A stretch of 64,000 nt of DNA from Nageia nagi. Its lineage: Eukaryota; Pinophyta. The translations under genes were made by a program, and so were the position numbers. Location: assembly GCA_050084985.1 (NCBI GenBank), contig JBITNC010000001.1:208134001-208198000 (forward strand), read 5' to 3'. Numbering within the stretch: the first letter of the stretch is position 1; each line of letters opens with the position of its first letter. The notes below the pieces were generated by a model, which saw nothing but the letters and a program-made list of their open reading frames with translations, did not search any database and had not been told where the DNA came from. Of the stretch, positions 46,346 through 58,517 are shown one piece after another.

Positions 46346-47608
46346 GATATGACAAATTCATTCCTTGCAAATCATTCCACTCATGAGTAAGGTATGCATA
46401 TTTTTCATTTTTTATAAAATTTTAAGAATCCCACAATGTTAGTAGCATGTGTTATTGTCCACATGATATTAATGATATGGGAAAAAGTTAAAAAAATAGT
46501 GATAGTATAATGTATTCAGATCATAGACATAAAATTTATGCTTTCTAATGGCCAACAACATAGCTAGTAAGAGTTCACTCACTTAAAAGTAAACCAACAA
46601 TGCAACCATGAGTAAGATGTTGATATTGGATCATAACCAATAGATGATATAACTTATTCTGTATTCATATAGTTTTTTATTTGAACCAATCCAAAGCATA
46701 ATGTCTTTATATCATAGATATAAATGTATGATTATCGATAGCCAATGACATGGTTAGTGAGAGTTTACTCACTTAAAAGATAAATTGGAGATGCAACCAT
46801 AAGAAATATGTTGATATTGGATCATCTCTAATGGAAGATGCAACTTTCTATGTATCCACATAATTTTTTCTTTGAACCAATCCAAAGCATCATGTCTTTG
46901 GATCATAGACATAAAACATATGATCACTAATGGCCATTAATAGGGATAGTGAGAGTTCACTCACTTAAAAGACAAACTAATAATGCATCTATTAGTATTG
47001 CTTAAATTGATTCATCATTAATATATGATGCAACTCACTATGCATCCACCCCATTTTATGACTAACACTTCATTACAGTTATTTACATCCCAAAGAGCAA
47101 AAGAAAATATAGAAAAACCCACATCGTTAATGGTGTGTACATTATTTCCTATGCCTCTAGCAACATCCATTTCATCATCATTTCATCTCAATAAAAGCAA
47201 ATCCTCTTTATTTCAAGGCATGGATATAAGTGTAAATGGTTTCTGAGTATCATAAATGATGGAATGGTTAGATTCATGGTTGAAGTAGTACAAGGGGAAA
47301 AAACACATCTTCCATCTCCAAAATTGGATATGGGACCATCCATCTACACCATCATAGTCATTTCCATCATCTACAATGCATCATTCCTAGAGACTCTCTT
47401 CATCAAATATTTTCCTTGGTTACACAATTCAAGGACCTTTCTTGGGATATCTAAGTTAAGAGGGGGTAACAAGGAACCATCATCTTCATGATCTCCAGTA
47501 AGGAGCAATGCAACAAAGAATTCAAAGTTCTCAAAATAATTTCTTCTACACTTCTTCTTTGGACATGTAATTTCATTTCTTCAATCACACCTCCAAATAG
47601 GGCTAAAA
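46346..47608 (+). other. element B 3' non-coding region
   Basis: About 1.26 kb separate the integrase end from the 3' LTR. It contains the 191-bp tandem repeats (46519-47040) and short open frames at 47025-47246 and 47264-47491 without recognisable content. No clear PPT was seen directly before 47609. Confidence 0.6.
46519..47040 (+). repeat. tandem repeat, period about 191 bp, 2.7 copies
   Basis: The unit start GATCATAGACATAAAA recurs at 46519, 46710 and 46901. Internal blocks GTGAGAGTT(C/T)ACTCACTTAAAA and TTTGAACCAATCCAAAGCAT repeat with the same spacing. Copies differ by scattered substitutions. Confidence 0.85.
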
Positions 47609-48155
47609 TGTAAATGCCTAAATTGAATTATTATTTATTAAATAATTCATTTTAGAGCTTCAATGATGTATTATGTAAAAAGCGGTCAAAAGATCAAAGT
47701 CATGTAAACATGTATCATATAAAAGAATCAAATGGAGACCTTAAAATTTATGAGAAAATGAATATGAAGAGGACTCTAGAGAGGTTCTAGCACATGTTAC
47801 ATCACTCTATTACATGCAAACATTATTTGTAAGTTATATCTCCATGTTTGCTATCTGATGATTCTTTTGTTCGCTTATCGCTACATTCTTGATTGCATAT
47901 GTTATATTGCTTATTTTAGGCCACTAGCAATGTTCCTCTTTTAGGCTACCAATGATGTGCAATTGAATGAATGTATTCTCATATTTTATGTATGTTAATC
48001 TTAATGGAATGAACATGTGATCTTATTAAGAACAAATATATATATGCTATTCATTATTGTCATATTTTAGATGCATGTGATAGTAAAAATAAAGTAGACC
48101 AATAGCACATTAATTAACCCCCATTAACAATTATATGCATTATTTTGGGTTTATT
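47609..48155 (+). repeat. element B 3' LTR
   Basis: The LTR is 547 bp. It starts TGTAAATGCCTAAATTG; its end GGGTTTATT is a decayed form of GGGTCTACA. Sequence of A resumes after it (GATAATATTTTTTGATGG). Confidence 0.92.
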
Positions 48156-49384
48156 GATAATATTTTTTGATGGTTCTAATAGCATTCATAAAGCAAGGGT
48201 AGGAATTATCCTAATCAATCTTCATGGTGATGTTATTCCTATGTCTTATCATATAGGTTTTGATTTTACTAATAATATAGTAGAATATGAATCTCTTATG
48301 AAGGTTGCAATACTCTTGAAGGTAAAAAAAATAAAAATATTTGGTGATTCTTAATTGATCTTTAAATAAGTTACTAACATCAATAACACAAAGTATACCA
48401 AGTTATAACCATATAAAGAAATGATTACAAGTATCATATACTTCAATGAGTATGAAATTGATAATATTCCAAGATATAACAATAGATTTATTGATGTTAT
48501 GGCTAGTGTCACTTCCCTTGCTCCTATTAATAGAGAATATTAAGAGACTATTCTTACAATAAAAGATACAGGTAAGCCATCACATGAGCATGTTGTTGAA
48601 TATCAATATTTTTTAACTACTTGTATCAATGTGTTTGAGTGGTATCAAGATGGTTTTTATTATCTTAATATATGGAGTGATTCCTACTATATTTGATCAT
48701 AATACCAGAATTAGATATAAAAATCTAGCTACAAAGAATGTTATCATTGGTGATTTATTATATATAAGGTCTTTTGATGGTGCTCTTCTTAGATGCTTAA
48801 TGAGGCATGAAGTAGATATGACCTTTCATCAAACTCATGATGGTGAATGTGATAGACACTTTAATGTTAAATTTGTTTATCAAAGGTTGCCTAAACTAAG
48901 TTATATTGGCCTATGATTGAAGATTATGAATTGCATATTAAGAAATATGAGCAATATCAAAAGAATGCTAAACTTCAACCTTCTCCTTCTCATGGATTGC
49001 ACTTGATTACTCCTCCTTGGTATTTTTCTATTTGGGTACTTGATTTTATTGGTAAAATTAACCCTATTTCAAGATATGACCATAATTTTATCATTAATAC
49101 TATATAATAGTTCATAAAATGGGTGGAGTATATTCCTATGAAGTCAGTTTAGGAGGTAATATTATCAAATTTCTCATTGAATATATAATTTATAGATATG
49201 GTGTGCCTTTTAAATTATTCATGGATAATGATATAAGCATTAGAGGTAATGAAGTTAGGGAATTTTATTATAAATATCATGTTGAAAGAAAATTTTCTAC
49301 ATCTTATTATCCCCAAGGTAATGGGAAAGATGTAGCCTTTAACAAAGTCATAAAGAGTATCCTATCCAAAACTGATGCAAAGAG
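48156..49384 (+). pseudogene. element A second RNase H and integrase (truncated)
   Basis: The second RNase H is FFDGSNSIHKARVGIILINL, then DVIPMSYHIGFDFTNNIVEY and KIFGDS. Integrase: DMTFHQTHDGECDRHFNVKF and HIKKYEQYQKNAKLQ (degraded HHCC); FSIWVLDFIGKINPISRYDH with the core Asp; FIKWVEYIPMKSV. The domain ends abruptly at 49384 where C's LTR begins. C has the rest of the domain. Confidence 0.85.
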
Positions 49385-50115
49385 TTAGTACCTAAAAAGG
49401 AATTTTAATTTAATTAAAATACCCTTTTAGGTATTTAAAATAACTTATTAAATAAATGCTCTTTTCTATATACACTCTCATATACCTTTATGTTTTGTGG
49501 TAATAGGTAAAATTAGCATTAATATAATCCTAATAAGGAGCCTTAGCACTAGACCTATTACTTATAAAGGTGGAGGGGTTATGCATAATCAAAGATATGA
49601 CATGACATGATATTATTCCAAATATTTGATAGGTGGAAATATACTTGTGTCATACTTAACTAGTGCTTCTTAATGCCACCTATTATTTATAGATTTTATT
49701 ATAATCTAAGGTATACATTCCTATGATATTTCATCCCTTTGTGAGTGAGATTACATGCATTAAAGATGGCATGATGATATTAAGTGAAAGGATAAGGTAT
49801 TCTAGAATGGTAATTAGGCAACATCATTGGGTTCCTAGCATCGATGCTTGGTTGAGGTTAGATTTATGGTTCTATCATTTAGAGAATATTAGCATTCATC
49901 CTCTTTTAATTATATTTTTCCTCCATTCATCATCATAAGTAAAGTACAGGTTTCTATATTTTGTAAATCTAATTTTGATAAGTCAAGGTTAATTAGGTCA
50001 CTATCACATTTCATGTCATAAATTTTTTTTTATTTTATAGTTAATTGATAAATTTAATATTTTTTAAATAACCCTAATTATTATCATTTCAATTATAGCA
50101 ATTGGTAAACTTGAC
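49385..50115 (+). repeat. element C 5' LTR and primer-binding site
   Basis: The LTR is about 716 bp. It starts TTAGTACCTAAAAAGG (first G lost) and ends TTATAGCA at 50100. The PBS candidate TGGTAAACTTGAC follows at 50103-50115. It aligns with the split LTR of A (20782-21459 plus 35146-35246). Confidence 0.8.
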
Positions 50116-50207
50116 TTCCTTTCGATACATCAAGTTATCCTTCACTAGTTATGCCAAAACCATAGGGTTTTAGATAGATCTAATCTTTTATTTAAATTAT
50201 TTTAGAA

Positions 50208-51420
50208 ATGGACCTTGTTGAGTTTCTTTCTATAGTCAATATCTCTAATGAGGCCACCAAATCTAACCTAAATAATATTCTATATGGAAATGAAGAGTGA
50301 AGTGATGCCTCTAATATTGAAGGAAATATTTGAGTTATTAGAGGTGCTCCACCCATGTCTAGGGATTTGAATCCATTCAATGAGATTCACAATACTAGGG
50401 CATCTAATTTGCAAGTAGAACCTATCTTAGATACATATAATGATGAGGAAAATTCTATTACTCATATCAAAGCTTTCAAAATGAAGTTCAAATTAAAATT
50501 TGGGTTGAATAACAACTTGATGGCTAAATACTTCCCTACTACATTCAAAGAAGATGCACTCAATTGGTACTTGTCTTTATTTGCCAAATTTATTAATTGT
50601 TATGAAAAACTTATCTTAGAATTATATATCTATTTCAAATATATTGTTTTCCTATATAAATGATAGTTTCAAATTTAATTGGTGCAATACAAGGTTCAAA
50701 TGAGAGATTTGATAAATTTTACCAAAGATTCTAAAAGATATGGAGCATAATTTATGAACCCTTATCTAAGTCTTATGTCACATCCATATTTATCCACAAT
50801 ATCCATCATAAGTTGAAATTTATAACCTTGGATTATATGTTAATACCCTTTACATAAATTATGCATAGGTTTACCCAAAAAAAGAAGTTCTTAGTTGATA
50901 TGGTTGACTTGAAATATGGAAATCTTAACAAGAAAACTAAGGGAGGTAGACATAAAAAAGAGGAAGATAAATAAGTACATATCATGGAATAAACCACATA
51001 TAAAGAGAAATTTAATAATTAAGAAAATAAAAACTTTAGAAAGAAAAATAGGTTACCTTTTTCTCTTGTTGTTATGTTCAAGGATTATTGATAAAAAGAA
51101 CTAATAAATCCTGATCCAAAACAAGATCTAGGTCCTAATTATGATAAACCTAGTTAGTACAATGAAGCTAAATTTTACAAATATTACAAGTTTAAAGGTC
51201 ATAGAATAAATTCATATATGATCCTAAGTAAATATTTGAGGAAATTATTAGATGATGGTAAGATATAGTATGAGGCCTATTCAATTGATTTAGAGGAATA
51301 TGAACCCCTCATAGAAAATATCATTTTCAATGAAGAACTATGCAGCACCACTAGGAGAGAAAGACCTAGAGGGAGTGTCAATCTAGCCACAATGGAGGAA
51401 ACAAAGTTCCCTCACAATTT
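50208..51420 (+). pseudogene. element C gag
   Basis: ATG at 50208 begins MDLVEFLSIVNISNEATKSN. A stop follows at about 50298, and the frame reopens at about 50355 with THIKAFKMKFKLKFG, NNNLMAKYFPTTFKEDALNW and ELYIYFKYI. Lys-rich remnants follow to about 51420. It parallels gag of A. Confidence 0.78.
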
Positions 51421-52130
51421 TGGTACATAATAAATCCTTAATAAAATAAAATTAAATCATGCCAAGATAAGTATTTTTGAACTTTTTTAATTATTAATTG
51501 ATCATATAAATGCTTTATTTGATGCACTTAAGAAAATTGAAGTTGATGCAGATATCCTTGGTGCTAAATTTATTTAATTAGTTCTTGCCACTAATTTAGT
51601 TTGTAACATATTTTCCTTTCAAGAGAGTCAATTTCCTAGTAAATATATTATTAAGAAAAATTAAATATTATATATCCATATTATATTAATGGTATTCCCA
51701 TTAAGATAGTTTTGATTGATACTAGTTCAAATATCAATATATGTTTAGTTGAATTATTGTAAAAATATTTTCATTCAATTTATGCAAAAATGAAAACAAC
51801 CAGTAGTAATATAAAAGGTTTAATAATACTAAAAAGTAATGCATTAGATATGTATCTATGCATATTGAAGTAGGTGGTAAAATTATTCATCAAAAAGTTT
51901 ATAATTTTCAAGTTAAATTTTCATTTAACTTGTTTCTTGGTAACCATGGATCCATAAGATTAGGGTTGTTACTTCTACATTCCATCAATTGATTAAATTT
52001 ATATACAAAGGCAAGAAAGTTACTATTCATGTAGAAGATAATCCTATAGATGTATTTTCAAGAAGCTAAGAGGTTTTGGATTTCTTCTGATTTGATCAAA
52101 AAATAGGAAGATGCACCAACACATATCATC
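51421..52130 (+). pseudogene. element C protease
   Basis: The active site reads VLIDTSSNINI, with DTS in place of DTG. A degraded FLVTMDP replaces FLGRPWIH at about 51930-51955, after a deletion. Several stops are present. Confidence 0.65.
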
Positions 52131-53279
52131 AAATTCAATCCATAAGAGGTAAGCCTTGGAGCATATAAAATCGTAGATATTGACATCTAGGAGAATTTTA
52201 GGGAACTTGGATAATCTCTTTTAGTCTTAGAAATGTATCATTCCCACCTAAAGGATCTAAAATTGAGTTTCATCACTCTATTTTTGAGTAAAATGATGAT
52301 CCTATTAAAGATGTTAATATCCTTTATCAATAACACAAAGAAGAAAGTGCATCCGATAATGAAGATACAACTTCCATTTCATAAAAACATCCAAATCATG
52401 TAAGTATGCATTTTAATAGCATAAATTATATTTTTACTAATAAATATATGCATAAATATTAGTATGGTGGGAAAGGATTAGGTGAGAATGAGTAGGGTAT
52501 CATAGATTCTATTTTGAATGAAGGTCAACATAAGAGAACAATCAATTTTGTATTTGTTGAGTCTACACCTAGCTCATCTTCATCAATTCTAATCATTCAA
52601 TATGTTAATGATAATGATCAAGGTTGTACTAGATATATATTTGATGAGTGGTTACATTATGAAATGATGTATGGTCCAATAGAGGAGTTATAAGATTGCT
52701 ATGTAGATCCATTCTTACCTCCCATAGATCCAGTTCAAATGGACATCTTCAAAAATAATGATGCTATCCTTGAAAAGTTGGGGGCATGGAGTGAGTTCTC
52801 TAAATCCAATGAAAAGAGGCTCATAGCTTGGTTTACATGTTATCAAGCTTATTTTAGAGAGGAGGTATGCATTATGATGCAAACATTGCATGTTAGAGCC
52901 TTACCCTACTCTTTGTTTCATTTATCATAGGTCTAGATAGTCTATCTTTCATAGTCATTCATCTTGTCCTTTAATGGGAAGATAATGTTGGGTTTCTAGC
53001 ATCATCACTCCATTATTCCCATCTATTATTCTTTAATTTGGATGTAGTACTAGGAGCATTTCCTATGTCTCACCAACTTAGTGATGAAATATTCTATCTT
53101 AGTGAAGAAACAATAGAAGTAAACATTAGTACCCAAGAGGACCCATAGTTGATCAAAATAGAAGCTTGGTTAACCTTGGAAGAATGGGAATAGTACCATC
53201 TACAACTAAAAGAGTTATATAATATTTGTTTTTTGGTCTTATTATGATATATTTGGTCTTCATCTTTATTTTATCACTC
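52131..53279 (+). other. element C protease-RT spacer
   Basis: It contains the frame MDIFKNNDAILEKLGAWSEF followed by SKSNEKR (52739-52930). This is the counterpart of B's spacer segment. The rest is decayed, with short matches to A (for example TWSCY/PP-like text at about 52700). Confidence 0.55.
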
Positions 53280-54110
53280 ATACACTAGTTCTTAGTGAAA
53301 ATGTCAAACCAACAAAAGCCTAAAAATATGCATCCTAGAGTAGCCCTTAATATTAAAAAATAAATTGAAAATTATATTATTTTTATTTTTATTATTTTTA
53401 TTTATTATTTCTTATGTATTTCTAACATTGTACCTATAGCTAATCCTAATGGTGAAATAAGATGTTCTACAAATTTCAAGGATATCAACAAGGGATGTCT
53501 TAGAGATGCCTTTCCTCTACTTAGAATTCATATACTTATAGATTCAATAGCATGACATGAGATTTAATATTTCATGGATGGTTTCTTTGAATATAATCAA
53601 ATTAATATAAATAATTAAGAGCAATATGTTGTTACTCTTTAGGGCACATTTTGTTGGTTGATCATGCCTTTTGATCTAAGGAATGTAGGTACAATGTATC
53701 AAAGAGCCATGGTAAGTATGTTCCATGATAGTATTTAAATATATGTTGATGATATTAAATTAAATTATATAATAAAATATGATTATATTTAAAACTTAAG
53801 AAATATTTTTCAATGAATAAGATACTACAAATTGAAGTTCAAACCTCAAAAGTGTGCATTTGCAGTCTCATCAGGTAAATTGCTTGGGTTCATTATTTTA
53901 AAAAGAGGTATAGATATGGATCCCAATAAAGTTTTAGCTAGTATTGATTTTCCTCCCCTTAATAATTTGATAGAATTAATAACTCTTTAAATAAAATTTC
54001 AAGCAATCAAAAGGTTCATTGCTGAGCTAGCAAATATGACCTCCCCATTTTCTCATTTGCTAAAGAAAAGTGAGAAATTCATTTAGTATGAGAAGTGTCA
54101 AAATAATTTG
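53280..54110 (+). pseudogene. element C reverse transcriptase
   Basis: Blocks: FMDGFFEYNQININN, WLIMPFDLRNVGTMYQRAMV, the catalytic IYVDDIK (about 53737-53757), FKPQKCAFAVSSGKLLGFII and IKRFIAELANMTSPFSHLL. Frequent stops. Confidence 0.88.
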
Positions 54111-55069
54111 GACAAAATCAAAAGGTACCTTATTAATGCTACAATATTAGCCCCTTTAATTAAAAAAATATTTTTTTAGTTTATGTTTCAACAAGATTAA
54201 GTGCATTAGGTGAAATGTTAGCTCATGAGGATGATAATAATAAAGAAAGAGTAATCTACTATATCAGTAAGACTTTACTTGATTATGAGACAAGATATAC
54301 TCCAATTGAAAATATGTGTTTTAATATATTATTATCAATAAAAAAATAATATATTACATGCTTATAAATACAACTTACATCATAGCTCATATTGATCCTC
54401 TCAGATACCTTATGTCCAAATCCTACCTATCCATAAGGTCTGCAAAATGGGTAATGTTGCTTGAAGAATTTGATTTGGTATTTATCACTCATAAGTTGAT
54501 AAATGGACAATATATAGTAAATTTAATTAAAAATAACCCATAAAACAAATTATACAACATGTAGAAAGAGTTTCCAAATAAAATATATGGCCAAACCAAC
54601 CTTGAACCTAACATCATTGCTACACTCCTACGTTGCCACTTTGTTCTTGAGCTTGAATTCTTGTAATTCTTTGTTGGTTTTATAGAAAATGATGAGTGGA
54701 ATATGTTATTTGATGATTTTAAATGCATTAATGAAGAAGGGAAAGGAATTATCCTTATCAATTCTCATAGTGATGTTATTCCTATATCCTATCAGTTAAG
54801 TTTTGATTGCACTAACAATATTGCAAAATATGAGGCTTTGATTCTAGGTTTAAAACCTACAATACTTATAAAAGTGAAAAAGATCAAAATATTTGGTATT
54901 TTTAACTCATTATGAAGCAAGTATCCAATATCTACAACACTAAAGATCCAAAGTTGCAACCATACAAAAAAAATGATGGAGAATGTCCTCATCTAATTCA
55001 ATGAGTATAAAATTGACAACATTCCAATAGAAAACAATAGGTATGTTGATGCTATGGATAGTGACACTT
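54111..55069 (+). pseudogene. element C RNase H and second RNase H
   Basis: First region: KERVIYYISKTLLDYETRYT, then DPLRYLMSKSYLSIRSAKWV and LLEEFDLVFI. Second region at about 54700: LFDDFKCINEEGKGIILINS, SYQLSFDCTNNIAKYEALIL and KIFG. The order matches A and B. Confidence 0.85.
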
Positions 55070-56360
55070 CCATTTATCCTATTAAATATAATATGAATAA
55101 AATATTATTACAATAAAAAATATAGGTAAACCTTATCATGAACATGTTATCAAATATTTTGTTAAAGATCATTATTATGATGCTAGTTGTATTAATTTGT
55201 GTGAATGGTATCAAGACATTTTCAATTATGTTTAAGATGGTGTTGTTTCTATTACCTTTGATCATAATTATAGAATTAGACTTAAAATAATAGCTACTAA
55301 GTCTATCATCAAAGGTGATTTGTTATATATAAGTTCTTTTTATGGTGCTATTCTTAGATGCTAAATGAGGTATGAAGTAGACATGGCCCTTCATCAAGCT
55401 CATGATTGTGAATGTGGTGGAAAATTTAGTGGTAAATTTTTTTATCAAAATTTACTTAGAATAGGTTATTATTGACCTACTATGCTTGAAGATTTTGAAT
55501 TACATGTTAAAAAATGTGAACAATGTCAAAAGAATGCTAGTATTTAACCTTGTCCTTTGCATTCTTTGAATTCTATTGTATCTCCTTAGCCTTTTTCTAT
55601 TTGGGAACTTGATTTTATTCATAAAATTAACCCTATTTTGATATATGGCCATAAAGTTTTCATTACATCTATATAATACTTCACAAAATGGGTGGAGGCT
55701 ATACCCATATAGTCTACAAAAGGAGGTAAGATTACTGATTTTCTTTTTGAATTTGTCATTTCTATATATGGTGTGCTTTCTAAATTATTCATGCATAATG
55801 TTCCTAACTTAAAGGTAATGAATTTAAGGACTTTTATGCTAAATATCATATAGAAAAAAAATTATCTAACCCATATTATCCTCAAGGTAATGATCAAGCT
55901 TAAGCTTCCAATAAGAATATTAAGATTATCTTATCCAAAGTCATTACACAACATAGTAAAGATTGGCATGAACAACTCTTTTATGCTTTGTGTACCTATA
56001 GAAAATGTATAAGGACTTTCATTGGGGTAACCCATTTCTCATTAATGTATGGTGATGAATTCATAGTTCCCCTTGAGTTAGAGAACCTATATCTTCATGT
56101 CTCACTAGATTACCTCATTCTCAATGAGGATAAAAGGAAAGCTAGATTATCCTAACTAGAGGTCCTAGATGAAAATTAGGTTAATGCTCTAGAGCACTTT
56201 CTTATCTACCATTATCAAATCCAAAAAGCCTATAGACAAAAGATCAAGCCTAAAAAATGCAAATTTGGTGACCTAGTCTTAAAAGAAAACCTTGCCAACA
56301 CTAAAGCTCTACAAAATGAAAAGAAAGGTATGTTTGAACCTAACTACATAAACCCTTACA
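55070..56360 (+). pseudogene. element C integrase
   Basis: HHCC region: HQAHDCECGGKFSGKF and LHVKKCEQCQKNAS. Core: FSIWELDFIHKINPI with the first Asp, FTKWVEAIPI and HIILKVMIKLK (frame-shifted counterpart of YYPQGN). Carboxy part ends with GMFEPNYINPYI, a GPY-like motif at about 56330-56360, after which similarity stops. Confidence 0.82.
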
Positions 56361-57249
56361 TTTAAAGGAACTAACACTAACAAGATAATTTTTGAAAAAC
56401 CAAGATTACATGAAAGCTCTCAATTCACATATAACTATCACACAAATCAATCTCACAAAGATAACACAAGATGTAAGTGGTTCCTCCAAGTAGGAGTACA
56501 TCCACTAACTAGATCTTTACTTCAATCACAAATACAAATCTCTTACAATCCTCCTAATCTCAACCCCTACATTACTATCCTATAGCATAACTTTACTCCA
56601 CAATTGGTGTGTAATCACAAAGAGGGAGCCTTCTATTTATAGGCCAAAATCCCTCTTTGGATCACCCATTTATCTAATGTACAAAAGCATGACATGCATA
56701 TCCTTTTACCCAAGGGGAATGCTCATGACATGGAGTGTAGGATATGTTACATTATCATATTCACTTAAATACTTAAGGTAAAAAATGATACCCTTAAGTA
56801 TTAGTGAACTTACATAGAATATTATTATATAATTTTTACAATAATGCATTATACATTCTAACAACATTATCATTGCAAATTATGAAAAAGGTGCATGTAA
56901 ATTATCTACAATTTAAGGTAAATAAGAAGGTAATTCAGTTATTATTATGCATTTGAAAAAATGTTATGTATAATGTTTTTTGTAAAAATATGCTCTTCTC
57001 CATCTTTGCATATTAATATTTTAGGAAAATAAGGTAGTAATATAGTGACACAACTATATTCCTAGCAACGTTGTTGGGTTTAAATGGTCAAAAATGTCCA
57101 AAAGTTGATTGTTCCTTCACAATCATGATAAATTAATGAAAATGGTATTTCATTTTTTTACTTTCATTTCAATTTTTGTTAACATTTATTCTCATATAAA
57201 TAATATTTGACAAAATATATCAATATGGTATTTTTTTTCCTTATCACTA
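56361..57249. other. unclassified non-coding stretch, possible minus-strand LTR
   Basis: No coding sequence is seen. A minus-strand TATA box CCTATAAATAG (56633-56643) is followed by AAGGCTCCCTC, a layout typical of plant LTR promoters. A possible LTR start TGTAGATAATTT lies on the minus strand at 56910. A small inverted repeat (ACTTAAGGTA...TACCCTTAAGT) lies at about 56768-56797. No second copy exists in the window, so a solo LTR is only a guess. Confidence 0.4.
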
Positions 57250-57918
57250 TTCATATCATTGGCCTCCTTTGTAAGAAAGGAGCACTCATATCAACAAATC
57301 CATGGAAACATGGTGGATTTGGTAACCAAGTTGGTTATTCTTAACATTTGATTCCTTTATAAGATGTAAGGATAAACTTATGGCACTTGTGTCAATGTTA
57401 ACTTGGGAGAGCAACTTCATTTTTTATCAACCTTTCCTAGTCACTTGTGCCAATGTTAATATGAATTAACTCTATAGCAAAAAATGTTGCCTTCTTTTTC
57501 TTTTGTGGTAATGAAGGTAATTCCTCTAAAATAGGGACCTCATGATCATCAATGTATTGTTCATCAACTTATTGTACTTGAAAATTTTTATTAAAATTCA
57601 CTTTCTATCTAAAATACCCATATTAAATAAGAACATAGTTTTATTTTATCTTTTAATTTGATTTATATAGTTTTAAATGTACCCCATGTATTCTAATATG
57701 TCATCATCAATAGAAAAATAATCAAACTCAAGAGGTAAAGTATCATTAATCTATAAATACTCATAAATGTCATCATAAAGTTCAATCATATTACATTTTG
57801 TAACAAACTTAATAGGTCCTAAATTATTTTTAGTATTCTAATTAATATTTGGCCCCTTATTATCTTTCTAAGCTCCTAAATTAGTAGGAAAAGAAGGCAT
57901 ACCCTATTTTAATTTTAT
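57250..57918 (-). pseudogene. element G protease-RT spacer
   Basis: On the minus strand, GPIKFVTKCNMIELYDD (about 57780-57830) and then LPSLPQKKKKATFFAIELIH with INIGTSD (about 57420-57480) match B's spacer (42620-42680 and 42910-43000). The text fades after 57250. Confidence 0.75.
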
Positions 57919-58383
57919 TGAAGGTTTTAATTTTTAAAACCCATAAGAATAAAATGTGACCATGATTCTAAAATGCCCCCATGTTTCCTAAATGCCACCA
58001 CCCTCTAAATTTCCAAAATGCCTACACCCTCCATGTTTCAAAAATGCGATTATGTTTTAGGAGACCTATCGCATTTTATCAATGTTTTTGAAAGTTACAA
58101 GTATTTATGATATTTTGATCCATGTTTCTTAGTTACACATTATTGTAAAGTATATTACTTGTCTAAGATGATGAGAGAGTGTTCTATAACATGAATGTAA
58201 TTCCTATTTAGCTAATTATAGTATATTCTTAGTGGATTTATGTAACATTCCATAACATTATTTTTTGTCAAACTTGTAGCCTCCATGAGCTTATATGAGT
58301 TACTCATTGAGGTCCTGTAAATTGTACTTCAAATTTGTTAATTGAATCAAGTTAGTATGTTTAAATTATTGCATATTATTTCA
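57919..58383 (+). repeat. Cop2 5' LTR
   Basis: The LTR is 465 bp, starting TGAAGGTTTTAA and ending TTATTTCA just before the PBS. It aligns with 62017-62445 over about 430 bp, for example CTCCATGAGCTTATAT. Confidence 0.9.
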
Positions 58384-58386
58384 TAT

Positions 58387-58398
58387 TGGCATTAGAGC
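58387..58398 (+). other. Cop2 primer-binding site (initiator Met tRNA type)
   Basis: TGGCATTAGAGC follows the LTR by three bases. It matches TGGTATCAGAGC with two transitions. Confidence 0.8.
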
Positions 58399-58517
58399 TA
58401 GTTTATATTAATTGGATTTGAAGAGGCTATAGGTACTTTACAACAACTTAGCAAGTTTTGCAAAAAATGATCCAAATAGGCATTTAGTTGTTTGCTAAGC
58501 TTGTTGGAGTGAGTGAG

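Larger units (their letters stand above)
39644..48155 (+). mobile_element. element B, Tat-like Ty3/Gypsy with dual RNase H
   Basis: LTRs at 39644-40192 and 47609-48155 flank PBS, gag, protease, spacer, RT, RNase H, second RNase H, integrase and a 3' non-coding region with tandem repeats. The flanks GATAC (39639-39643) and GATAA (48156-48160) are a target duplication with one change. It inserted between the two RNase H regions of A. It is the best preserved Tat-like copy here, but all genes have stops. Confidence 0.93.
20782..49384 (+). mobile_element. element A, Tat-like Ty3/Gypsy, split by D and B, truncated by C
   Basis: The parts in order are: 5' LTR (20782-21459 and 35146-35246), PBS (35249), gag (35365-36130), protease (36540-37160), RT (38240-39080), RNase H (39081-39643), second RNase H and integrase (48156-49384). 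Intruders are D (21460 to about 35145) and B (39644-48155). The integrase stops mid-domain where C's LTR begins, and no 3' LTR is seen. Sequence on both sides of each intruder matches the continuous sequence in element C, which proves the splits. Confidence 0.85.
49385..56360 (+). mobile_element. element C, Tat-like Ty3/Gypsy of the A family, 3' end missing
   Basis: It has one LTR (49385-50100), PBS, gag, protease, spacer, RT, RNase H, second RNase H and integrase up to the GPY region at about 56360. It is the same family as A by LTR, gag, RT and integrase wording. Beyond 56360 a different sequence follows. Neither C's 3' LTR nor the rest of A is found, so a deletion or rearrangement removed both. 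Confidence 0.85.

Noticed and set aside
46519-47040. Regularly spaced repeats considered as a CRISPR array
   Set aside because: The whole 191-bp unit repeats, with no unique spacers, and it lies inside a plant retrotransposon.
47025-47491. Two plus-strand ORFs near the end of B considered as an accessory gene
   Set aside because: No counterpart is seen in A, C or G, they overlap the tail of the tandem repeats, and they have no recognisable content.
56326-56920. Solo LTR with AGGTA target duplication starting at TGTTTGAACC (56331)
   Set aside because: The sequence from 56331 is C integrase coding text (GMFEPNYINPYI), so it cannot be an LTR start.
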